Assembly (NCBI GenBank): GCA_003550625.1
Contig: PUKU01000103.1
Location: 1 to 30,990, forward strand
Length of the DNA stretch: 30,990 nucleotides
Direction of reading: 5' to 3'
Source of the DNA: Candidatus Aenigmatarchaeota archaeon
Lineage (GTDB): Archaea > Aenigmatarchaeota > Aenigmatarchaeia > PWEA01
The notes beneath the pieces were generated by a model, which had not been told where the DNA came from, did no database searches, and saw only the letters and a program-made list of their open reading frames with translations. The translations under genes and the position numbers were made by a program. Positions 17,171 through 24,066 of the stretch are shown here, piece after piece. The number at the start of each line of letters is the position of its first letter. Position 1 is the first letter of the stretch.

Positions 17171-18205
17171 ATGATCGTGGAGCCCGATGTAGTTACCTCC
17201 TCAGTCAGAAACGTCAGTTTCCTGGACAGTAGCCAGAAGGTCGAGCTGGTCGACAACGGCAGAGATCTCAAAGCAGGTGACGTAGTTGCAGTCGAGATTG
17301 TAGAGAAAGGAGGGAGCTACGGAAGTGCAGAGGTAAAGGGAGCAGAGATGGTGGATCTTGGAATAGGAGACATAGTCGTAGGAGTCCTGGGTAGAAGAAA
17401 GGCTACCAGGGGCTTTTCTGCAGAGATGCCCTACAAGCTGGAAGAGGGCGAAGAACTAGACTTTGTGTCGTCGGGCGGCGTCTTTGCAAAAGGTTTGAGC
17501 TATCCAGAAGACATAGGTAGACCGTACAGATGTAAATTTCTTGGATTTGTATCGAAGGACGGAAGGAGGATAAATATATCCGAATACTCTCTCGACCCAG
17601 CAGAAACAATAGATATAAACTGTCCGCTTGTTATGGTAGCCAGTTCCAGAATGGACGCAGGGAAAACTACAGTTTGTAAGGGACTCATAACAAAGTTCGT
17701 CGAACAAGGTAAAACCGTTGGAGCAGTAAAGCTCACGGGCGTAACAAGGGAAAGAGATACACATGGCATGAAGAAGGCGGGGGCCAAAAAGGCCTATGAG
17801 TTTACGGACTGCGGTCTGCCATCTTCGACATGTGAACCTGATATAGCTATAAGGGCAAGCAAGGGGCTCATAAACGAAGCAGGTGATGGTGTTGACGTGG
17901 TGGTTGCAGAGCTGGGGGCTGGTCTACTATCCTCGTACAACGTACTGGAGGTCCTCAAGGACAAGGATGTAAAGAAGGCCTGCACAAGCCTGGTATTCAT
18001 GGCTATGGATCCTGTAGGAGCATACGGAGGTTTGAGGATACTGGAGGACCATGGATACAGCCCGGACGTAATATCAGGACCTGCTACGGACACCGAGGCC
18101 GGAAGGGAGAACATAAGAAGGTTCACAGACATTCCTGTTAAAAACGCGATAAAGAACATAGACGGTATATTTGAAACTGTAAAGAACAGGTGCTTCAACC
18201 AATGA
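17171..18205 (+). CDS. P-loop NTPase of DUF1611/BioD-like type with N-terminal beta domain
   Basis: A 344-residue two-part protein. Residues 1-150 are rich in short strands (VELVDNGRDLKAGDVVAVEIVE, GDIVVGVLGRRKATRG), and I do not recognise them. Residues 150-344 form a P-loop domain with SSRMDAGKTTV (158-168), then VGAVKLTGVTRERDTHGMKKAGA and VVVAELGAGLL, resembling the DUF1611 C-terminal or dethiobiotin-synthetase-like NTPases. The substrate is unknown. Its last codons overlap the ATP-grasp gene by ATGA, so the two are translationally coupled and probably act in one pathway. A TATA-like CTTAAGTATAC lies at about 17130-17140. Confidence 0.65.
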   Translation: MIVEPDVVTSSVRNVSFLDSSQKVELVDNGRDLKAGDVVAVEIVEKGGSYGSAEVKGAEMVDLGIGDIVVGVLGRRKATRGFSAEMPYKLEEGEELDFVSSGGVFAKGLSYPEDIGRPYRCKFLGFVSKDGRRINISEYSLDPAETIDINCPLVMVASSRMDAGKTTVCKGLITKFVEQGKTVGAVKLTGVTRERDTHGMKKAGAKKAYEFTDCGLPSSTCEPDIAIRASKGLINEAGDGVDVVVAELGAGLLSSYNVLEVLKDKDVKKACTSLVFMAMDPVGAYGGLRILEDHGYSPDVISGPATDTEAGRENIRRFTDIPVKNAIKNIDGIFETVKNRCFNQ

Positions 18206-19164
18206 AGGGAGTGGGCGTTATCTGGGACGAGAGGTATATCAGCGAGGAGTTCGGGGACCAGGAGGATGGACCGATGTATGATAAGGGGTTAAACGATGCA
18301 CTTGAGTATATGTCTGTTAGAGCCAGAGAAAGGAACATGCGGGTGTTTGTATCACACTACAACCAGTACAACAGGGGAAAGCTGAAGAACGCCTGGTACT
18401 TCGACGGGGGATGGAAAAAGGATAAAAACGTACCACTGGACGTAGTTTTAGACAAGTTCTACTTCAACGAAGAAACGAAAAAACTGAAGTACAGGATAGG
18501 AAGAGATATAGAGATACTTAACAAGCCGGAGTTCGAGGAACTCTGCAAGGACAAGTTACAGATATACGAACTATTTCCTGAGAGGGTTCCCAGAACATTC
18601 CGCATAACACTAAGAAACCATGAAAAGGTCCTCCAAAAAATCAACTCCGGTAAGGTAGTGATCAAGCCAAGGTTCGGCTCAGGCGGAGAGGGCGTAAAGG
18701 TCGTTGATAAGGAGAAGGTTTTCAAGGAACTCATGGAAACAGATAAAGAAGAGATGAACAGAGGGAACCTACTTGCACAGGAGTTCAAGGATACATCAGG
18801 TGGAATACCGTTTCTAGATGTCGATGGAGTCCACGACCTCCGGATAATAGTTGTCAGTGGAAATATATCATACTCATTTGTAAGGACACCCAAAAATGGC
18901 TACATAAGCAATGTGAGCAGAGGAGGCAAGATAATGAAAGTCGACATCGAGGAGCTACCTGACGGTATCAGTAAACTTGTAAACGAGGTCGATAAAAAAC
19001 TCATGTACTACGAGGACCGTATATACTCGGTTGATCTAATGTACAACAAAGAAAACAGGCCCTGGATAGTTGAACTGAACACAAAGCCAGGCATAAAGTT
19101 TGTAGACGAAGAAGTCGTGGAAAGTAAAAAGAAGCTCATAGACGATATACTGGAACTAATATAG
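18202..19164 (+). CDS. RimK/YheCD-like ATP-grasp ligase (first of three)
   Basis: A 320-residue ATP-grasp protein. Family enzymes join a carboxylate to an amine or thiol through an acyl phosphate. The nucleotide and metal residues are intact: Lys155 in VVIKPRFG, the glycine loop GSGGEG (159-164), Arg213 in DLRIIVVSG, NVSRGG near 237-242, Asp278, and Glu291 and Asn293 in ELNTKPG. The N-terminal 120 residues are not recognised and probably choose the substrate. The start ATG at 18202 overlaps the upstream stop codon; the GTG at 18190 is less likely. It ends two bases from the stop of another ATP-grasp gene on the opposite strand. Confidence 0.82.
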   Translation: MKGVGVIWDERYISEEFGDQEDGPMYDKGLNDALEYMSVRARERNMRVFVSHYNQYNRGKLKNAWYFDGGWKKDKNVPLDVVLDKFYFNEETKKLKYRIGRDIEILNKPEFEELCKDKLQIYELFPERVPRTFRITLRNHEKVLQKINSGKVVIKPRFGSGGEGVKVVDKEKVFKELMETDKEEMNRGNLLAQEFKDTSGGIPFLDVDGVHDLRIIVVSGNISYSFVRTPKNGYISNVSRGGKIMKVDIEELPDGISKLVNEVDKKLMYYEDRIYSVDLMYNKENRPWIVELNTKPGIKFVDEEVVESKKKLIDDILELI

Positions 19165-19166
19165 GT

Positions 19167-20060
19167 TTAAACTCCTTCCCTCGCCCTGTTCTCAAGCGCC
19201 TTTGAATGTACAAACTTCATCATCCTTTCAGGTATATCAATCCCGACGACCTCCGATGTTTCCTCTGTTATACCGGGCGAAGCGTTTATCTCTACTATGT
19301 GTCCACCATCCTCCGACTCTATTATATCAACACCACATATATCGAAACCTGCGACTTTGGATGCCCTTACAGCCATCTCCCTCATCGCTTCAGGCGCATC
19401 AACCTCCCTCCGTTCGCCTCCACGGGATATGTTGGATCTCCACTCCTTTTCAAGACCCACACGCTTGTAGGAATACGTTTCCTCTCCTATGACTACTATT
19501 CTGATATCCTCCCCTGGGTTTTCTATAAAGTCCTGAAGGCATATATCCTGTTCGAATACCTCAAGCGTGTCTATTATAGGTCTTAGTTCGGAATCATCCT
19601 TTGCACGCATTATACCCTTTCCGCCATACCCGGATATCAGCTTAATTGTAACAGGGTAGCCTATATCTCTGGCGGCTTCCGAGGCCGTCTCTGTGGAGAG
19701 TGTGTATATTGATCTTGGGATATGCACACCACTGCCACTCAACTCCTTCATCGTGTAGAACTTATTTGAGGACAGGGAAAAGGAGTCGGAGTCCATATGA
19801 ACATAGGGACCGGACTCGTTGAGTATCTCTATAAGCTGTTCCGAGAAAAGTAGATCTTCGCCCGAAAGTCTCGGGAAGACTGCATCGAACTCAGAAAGAT
19901 CTGTGTTCTTGTACATGACTTTCGGAGGTTCGTCGTTCTGGTATTCATACCTTATCCCATGTATAGGAACTGCAAGTACGCTATCAAAGTATTCCTCTGC
20001 TCTCTCTATTATATGTGGATGTTGCTCGAGGAACGGTGTATATATTATAGCAAACTTCAC
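19167..20060 (-). CDS. RimK-like ATP-grasp ligase (second of three)
   Basis: A 297-residue protein with an N-terminal pre-ATP-grasp alpha/beta domain (MKFAIIYTPFLEQHPHIIER onward) and a RimK-type ATP-grasp domain: Lys140, the glycine loop GYGGKG (144-149), the linker LQDFIE, Arg187 in DIRIVVIG, SNISRGG (209-215), Asp245 in GVDIIE, and Glu257/Asn259 in EINASPG. All catalytic residues are present, so it is probably an active amide ligase. The start is GTG at 20060, overlapping the upstream stop (GTGA), with GGAGGTGA eight bases before it. It is last in the operon after the channel-peptidase and the degenerate ATP-grasp genes. Confidence 0.85.
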   Translation of the reverse strand: MKFAIIYTPFLEQHPHIIERAEEYFDSVLAVPIHGIRYEYQNDEPPKVMYKNTDLSEFDAVFPRLSGEDLLFSEQLIEILNESGPYVHMDSDSFSLSSNKFYTMKELSGSGVHIPRSIYTLSTETASEAARDIGYPVTIKLISGYGGKGIMRAKDDSELRPIIDTLEVFEQDICLQDFIENPGEDIRIVVIGEETYSYKRVGLEKEWRSNISRGGERREVDAPEAMREMAVRASKVAGFDICGVDIIESEDGGHIVEINASPGITEETSEVVGIDIPERMMKFVHSKALENRAREGV

Positions 20061-20896
20061 TCCGATTCACCTCCATCCTCTGTTTTCAACATCTCAGCAA
20101 CCTTTTTGAAGGGATCCTTTCCTGAAACTCTTTTGAACCTATCCAGGTCGGGGTTCATCTTCATGTCAACTACATTGGGCCCCACAAGACGAACAGAACA
20201 GAACCTGGAACCTATTGCATCGGCTGCATCACGAACAACCTCCAAGAACTCGTTGGGTGGTTTGTGATACTTCTCATTGCACCCGTCCCGCCCGGGAGAC
20301 CTTCTCCAGGTATCGCCCTTTATTCTAGTTGAAACTATCTCGCCGTCTATATACAGACAGTCATATACCTCCCCGTCCAAAAAATCCTGGACTACCATGT
20401 AGTTCTTTCCGTGCTCCATGTTCTCAGAAAACGCCTTTATATCCTCAGGATCATCTGTCTTCATTATATCCTTCTGAACAAAGCCCTCGAACTGCTTGCA
20501 TACTATGTTCCCACTGAACTCCTGTTGAACCCTCTTCATAGACTTGTAAGAAGAAACTACATATGTCCTTGGCATAGAAACTCCCTTTTCACTTAGAACC
20601 TTGAAAAGGTAGGGTTTCTTTGCAATCATATAGTAGGAGGTTCCATCCATATTGGTCTCTGTACTGCCCTCGGTCAGGGTTTCAAGAAATATCTTCGTGA
20701 AGTTTATGGCCTTGGGTGTTGGACTTATAAAAAGTGCGCTGTAGTCCTTAACATTTTTTCCGTTTACATGTGAAGAAACTTCACCGTGGTCTACATCTAT
20801 CTTGACATCTCTTATAGAGTGCACATCCACCTCCTCAAAGTATTTACCAAACTTCTCCCCCAGTGACTCATCTTCAGTTATCGTCAACAAATTCAT
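20057..20896 (-). CDS. Degenerate ATP-grasp-like protein (third of three)
   Basis: A 279-residue protein with the RimK-like order of segments: a pre-ATP-grasp region, AKKPYLFKVLSEKGVSMPRTYVV (92-114), CKQFEGFVQKDI (133-144), MVVQDFLDGEVYDCLYIDGE and VVDMKMNPDLDRF. The glycine-rich loop is missing at 134-142, and Lys246 replaces the metal-binding Glu before Asn248, while the usual earlier Asp is Arg236. It may be a pseudoenzyme that binds substrate or regulates its active neighbour, or a ligase with changed chemistry. Its start lies 23 bases inside the end of the channel-peptidase gene, so expression is coupled. Confidence 0.65.
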   Translation of the reverse strand: MNLLTITEDESLGEKFGKYFEEVDVHSIRDVKIDVDHGEVSSHVNGKNVKDYSALFISPTPKAINFTKIFLETLTEGSTETNMDGTSYYMIAKKPYLFKVLSEKGVSMPRTYVVSSYKSMKRVQQEFSGNIVCKQFEGFVQKDIMKTDDPEDIKAFSENMEHGKNYMVVQDFLDGEVYDCLYIDGEIVSTRIKGDTWRRSPGRDGCNEKYHKPPNEFLEVVRDAADAIGSRFCSVRLVGPNVVDMKMNPDLDRFKRVSGKDPFKKVAEMLKTEDGGESE

Positions 20897-22451
20897 TTAA
20901 ACCCCCCACATTTTCCTCTTCGTCGTCTGGCATCCATAATCTTCTGACCTTTTCATCGGATCTCCAGTCGCCGACAAAGTCCGTAACCGAACCGGGTATA
21001 ACCTCCTTCAGTATACTTCCCTTCCTTGCTATCTTTGAAAGCTGGACCTCCATATTCTTCGATAGCTTCTGGTATAGGTTTGGATGTGAATAGACCAACC
21101 CCTCCTTGAGACGCCAGTAGGCCGTCGTTCCCTTTGGTGCCATCGGTATATAACCCCGTGGCTTGTCGTATTCCCTCATGGCCTTTTGCATGTCTTCATA
21201 TTCCACATAGTACACACCGCCGCTCTTGGAACTTGGATCCATGACCAGGACCTCGTCACCCTCCACACCCAAACAGAGCACGAAATGTCCCGTGGTGGCG
21301 TCTGGAAATATCACCGGTTTCATGAAATGCAGGACTATCAGGGCACCGTCGTTCAACCATACCTTGAGTTCCCTTTTGAGATTGCTTATCTCACCGTAGG
21401 GGATATAACTGGCTCTTACCTCACGGTTTGTTAGCTCTTCCACAGCAGCGGCCAGCTCCTCACCACCTGTACCACCGTCCAACTTTGTATCTGCCTCCTT
21501 ACCTATGGACTCCTGATCAACCTCGTAGCCAAATATAGCAAGGGCCATCTCCGCGGATGCAGGACCACAGTAAGATGGGCTCTGTGCACGGAAGTAGTTT
21601 GTTATCTCGTCAAGGGTTTCCACATCGGCCTTGGTTCGCTTGAAGTATACCTCGCCTTCCATGGCATCTGCGTTTGGAATAAACATAAAGTAGCCGGAGT
21701 CCGTGGATATCGTGGTACCGAACTTTGTCATGTCACGTATCTCACCGGACTCTCCCTTGAACTTTATACGTCTACCCTTCTTGAACATGTTTGAACTCCG
21801 GAGATAGAAACCTGCTGCATAGTTCACAACCAGGTCCTTGAGTCCAAAAAACATAACGAGGGCAAGGACAAACACCAGTGCGTATGATGCAGCCGTCAGT
21901 GTCTCACTGAGAAGCTGGGGTGATATGCCGGCTTGAACCACTGCCATCTGTACAACAAGCACGTACAGAAATATCTTAAATATCGTGAGTATTATGCCCA
22001 CAACGCGGGAACTCAACCCGAACTCCTGTGTAAACTCCTCCAGGTCGAGAGCCTCGAAAAACTTCTCCAGTAGATCCACCACCAGGTTCACCACTATAAA
22101 ACCAAGTATGATTATAAGAACCGTTGATATGAGCGTGGGGATATTGTTTACCACCTGTGCTATTATTCTGCTAGTCATGGGCGCATTGAGGTACAGAAGA
22201 GCAACCAGTATAACGGCTATGAGGGTTATATACTCAACAAGACGTGAAGGGTCCCCCTTCCTCTTCTTCACCCTTTTCGCAGTATCTTCTTTAGAAATAC
22301 TTCTCATTGAAAAATGTCTCGATAGCTTTGCAAGCCCCTTTGTAAGGATAAGGCCAACTACAAGTATTATTATGGTACCTATTATCCTACCCTCGGTAGG
22401 TCCAAGGAAGAACTCCGACAGCGAACCAAGATATTGTTCTATCATCCACAT
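20874..22451 (-). CDS. MscS-like channel fused to a C39-type cysteine peptidase
   Basis: A 525-residue fusion. About five hydrophobic segments lie between residues 22 and 208 (22-40, 70-90, 104-128, 150-175, 185-208). An MscS-type beta domain follows (about 210-272: VVNYAAGFYLRSSNMFKKGRRI, SGYFMFIPNADAMEG). A papain-like C39 domain follows at about 285-440 with Gln290, Cys295 (SPSYCGPAS), His389 (TTGHFVL) and Asp405 (VMDPSS), a complete catalytic set. An unrecognised 85-residue tail rich in charges ends the protein. C39 domains normally clip leader peptides inside ABC exporters. The gene heads an operon with two ATP-grasp genes, and a TATA box GATTTAAATTG lies at about 22506-22516. Confidence 0.78.
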   Translation of the reverse strand: MWMIEQYLGSLSEFFLGPTEGRIIGTIIILVVGLILTKGLAKLSRHFSMRSISKEDTAKRVKKRKGDPSRLVEYITLIAVILVALLYLNAPMTSRIIAQVVNNIPTLISTVLIIILGFIVVNLVVDLLEKFFEALDLEEFTQEFGLSSRVVGIILTIFKIFLYVLVVQMAVVQAGISPQLLSETLTAASYALVFVLALVMFFGLKDLVVNYAAGFYLRSSNMFKKGRRIKFKGESGEIRDMTKFGTTISTDSGYFMFIPNADAMEGEVYFKRTKADVETLDEITNYFRAQSPSYCGPASAEMALAIFGYEVDQESIGKEADTKLDGGTGGEELAAAVEELTNREVRASYIPYGEISNLKRELKVWLNDGALIVLHFMKPVIFPDATTGHFVLCLGVEGDEVLVMDPSSKSGGVYYVEYEDMQKAMREYDKPRGYIPMAPKGTTAYWRLKEGLVYSHPNLYQKLSKNMEVQLSKIARKGSILKEVIPGSVTDFVGDWRSDEKVRRLWMPDDEEENVGGLNEFVDDN

Positions 22452-22534
22452 CGGACGTTTTGTAAGATTACGGGTTTACCCCTTTTGGACAATACTAACT
22501 CCTTCAATTTAAATCTATGCCCTTTCCAAGCATT

Positions 22535-22705
22535 CTACAACGAATCCGATATCCTATCCATAACCATGTCTACAAAAGAGGCCTTCCAGTGGGTTCCGTT
22601 GATCCTCTCTTCGACATAACAGTCATGACAAAGAAGACCACCACCGGAACCAGAGTGCCTTGTTATATCCATCCAGACTTTCTCACATCTACTACATATC
22701 GGCAA
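22535..22705 (-). CDS. Small zinc-binding protein, hypothetical
   Basis: About 56 residues with two Cys pairs (CSRC and CHDC, about 20 residues apart), fitting one zinc site, then a helical tail (ASFVDMVMDRISDSL). I do not recognise the family. The start is uncertain. A TTG at 22705 lies about 35 bases after the TATA-like TTTATAA (22739-22746), with GTGAG just upstream; a TTG at 22735 would be too close to that box. It lies upstream of the channel-peptidase gene on the same strand, but that gene has its own TATA box. Confidence 0.55.
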   Translation of the reverse strand: MPICSRCEKVWMDITRHSGSGGGLLCHDCYVEERINGTHWKASFVDMVMDRISDSL

Positions 22706-22775
22706 GCTCTCACGGAGGATGTATTCGATTGCCAAGGCTTATAAACTTTCCGACCTCGGTTAAGACCCGGACAAG

Positions 22776-22792
22776 ATTTAAATATATAAAGG
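22776..22792 (+). promoter_or_regulatory. TATA box of the zinc-finger gene
   Basis: GATTTAAATATATAAAG would start transcription near 22812, only a few bases before the ATG at 22817. Confidence 0.5.
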
Positions 22793-22816
22793 ATAAACTT
22801 AAGGAAGTGTTTTGAA

Positions 22817-22981
22817 ATGGAACTGAAGTGCAACTCTTGTGGTATGAATCTGATAGGTGAGGACGATTTCGTCAGATTCGGCTGTCCAAAGTGCAACGAA
22901 GTAGAGATAGTAAGGTGCAGGAAGTGCCGAAGAAAGAAAAACACCTACAGATGCAAAGAGTGTGGCTTTGAAGGACCGTGA
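22817..22981 (+). CDS. Small archaeal zinc-finger protein (HVO_2753-like)
   Basis: A 54-residue protein made almost wholly of two zinc ribbons: Cys-x2-Cys (CNSCG), Cys-x2-Cys (CPKCN), Cys-x2-Cys (CRKC) and Cys-x2-Cys (CKECGFEGP). This order with the ending CGFEGP is characteristic of the archaeal HVO_2753-type family, in which eight Cys hold two zinc ions; the haloarchaeal member affects swarming and biofilms. In many archaea it is linked with the elongation factor 1-beta gene, which is absent here. It precedes the S12 gene by 40 bases. Confidence 0.8.
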   Translation: MELKCNSCGMNLIGEDDFVRFGCPKCNEVEIVRCRKCRRKKNTYRCKECGFEGP

Positions 22982-22992
22982 ACTTTATAATC
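22982..22992 (+). promoter_or_regulatory. TATA box of the S12-S7-EF-2 operon
   Basis: ACTTTATAATC follows the zinc-finger stop codon and lies about 30-40 bases before the S12 ATG. The leader would be short, with AGGTGAT as ribosome site. Confidence 0.45.
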
Positions 22993-23021
22993 AACGGCCG
23001 TGAAACTAGTTAGGTGATCAG

Positions 23022-23447
23022 ATGCCTGGAATGTTTGCAGCAAGAAAACTCAAAAAAGACAGGAAGAAGTTCCGCTGGAAGGAAAAGGACTACAAAGACA
23101 GAATGACACAGTTCAAGAAGAGGAAGGGCCCTATAGAAGGAGCCCCTCAGGGAAAAGGAATAGTCCTAGAAAAGCGTGCAGTCGAAGCTATGCAGCCTAA
23201 CTCAGCACTGAGAAAATGTGTAAGGATACAGTTGCTCAAAAACGGCAAACGTGTAACCGCATTCTGTCCAGGTGATGGTGCTATAGAACATATAGATGAG
23301 CACGATGAAGTCCTCATAGAAGGACTCGGTGGCTCCGGTAAGGGAGCAAAGGGAGATATCCCCGGTGTAAGGTGGAAGGTAATCCATGTGAACGGAGTTT
23401 CACTGAAGGAACTCGTAGCAGGAAGAAAGGAGAAACCAACGAGATGA
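23022..23447 (+). CDS. rps12: Ribosomal protein S12 (uS12)
   Basis: A 141-residue small-subunit protein at the decoding centre. QPNSALRKCVRIQLLKNGKRVTAFCPGDGA is the universal core, followed by HIDEHDEVLIEGLGGSGKGAKGDIPGVRWKVI. The basic N-terminal extension and the length are those of archaeal/eukaryotic S12 (S23e). AGGTGAT precedes the ATG. The S7 and EF-2 genes follow at 6 and 19 bases as in the classical str operon. Confidence 0.97.
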   Translation: MPGMFAARKLKKDRKKFRWKEKDYKDRMTQFKKRKGPIEGAPQGKGIVLEKRAVEAMQPNSALRKCVRIQLLKNGKRVTAFCPGDGAIEHIDEHDEVLIEGLGGSGKGAKGDIPGVRWKVIHVNGVSLKELVAGRKEKPTR

Positions 23448-23453
23448 TAAGAC

Positions 23454-24047
23454 ATGAAGCTATTTGACAGATGGGAAGTTGATGATATCGAACCGACCGA
23501 CCCAGGTCTCAGGGATCATGTAAGCCTGGATCCCATGCTGGCTCCAAAGAAGTCAAAGGGAAGACACGCATCCAGCAGGTTTTCAAAGAATGAGATGAAC
23601 CTGGTCGAGAGGTTAATGAACCACCTGATGGGACCTGGACACAGGGGCAAAAGACATAAGATAAGCTCGGGTAGGTGCGGAGGCGACTCCTATAGTGCTT
23701 GGAAGATAACCAAGGAGGCTTTTTCTATAATAGAGGACAGAACGGGCGAAAATCCGGTAGAAGTATTTATGAGGGCTGTCGAAAACACGGCTCCGGTAGA
23801 GGAGGTATCCTCATACCAGGTAGGATCCATAATAAGGAGAAAGGCTGTTATATCCTCACCACAGAGAAGGGTGGACCTTTCACTGAGACATATAGCACAG
23901 GGAGCATACGCCCAGTCCGTAGGAAAGAAAGATAACATGGCCAAATGTCTCGCGGATGAAATAACAGCAGCCTTCAGAGACGAAAGAGAATCCTATGCTA
24001 TAAGGCAGAAAGAAAGGTTCGAAAGGGAAGCAGAGGGCGCAAGATAA
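23454..24047 (+). CDS. rps7: Ribosomal protein S7 (uS7)
   Basis: A 197-residue protein that binds the 3' domain of 16S rRNA and organises the small-subunit head. Archaeal-type S7 features are an extended N-terminus (KLFDRWEVDDIEPTDPGLRDHVSLDPMLAPKKSKG), NLVERLMNHLM, FMRAVENTAPVEEVSSYQVGSI and RRKAVISSPQRRVDLSLRHI, and a C-terminal DEITAAFRDERESYAIRQKERFEREAEGAR. It starts six bases after the S12 stop codon and is followed by EF-2. Confidence 0.97.
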   Translation: MKLFDRWEVDDIEPTDPGLRDHVSLDPMLAPKKSKGRHASSRFSKNEMNLVERLMNHLMGPGHRGKRHKISSGRCGGDSYSAWKITKEAFSIIEDRTGENPVEVFMRAVENTAPVEEVSSYQVGSIIRRKAVISSPQRRVDLSLRHIAQGAYAQSVGKKDNMAKCLADEITAAFRDERESYAIRQKERFEREAEGAR

Positions 24048-24066
24048 AAATAAATGGTGATATCAT

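Noticed and set aside
22535..22735. Zinc-protein start at TTG 22735
   Set aside because: It lies only a few bases from the TATA-like box, so the transcript would begin downstream of it; 22705 is preferred.
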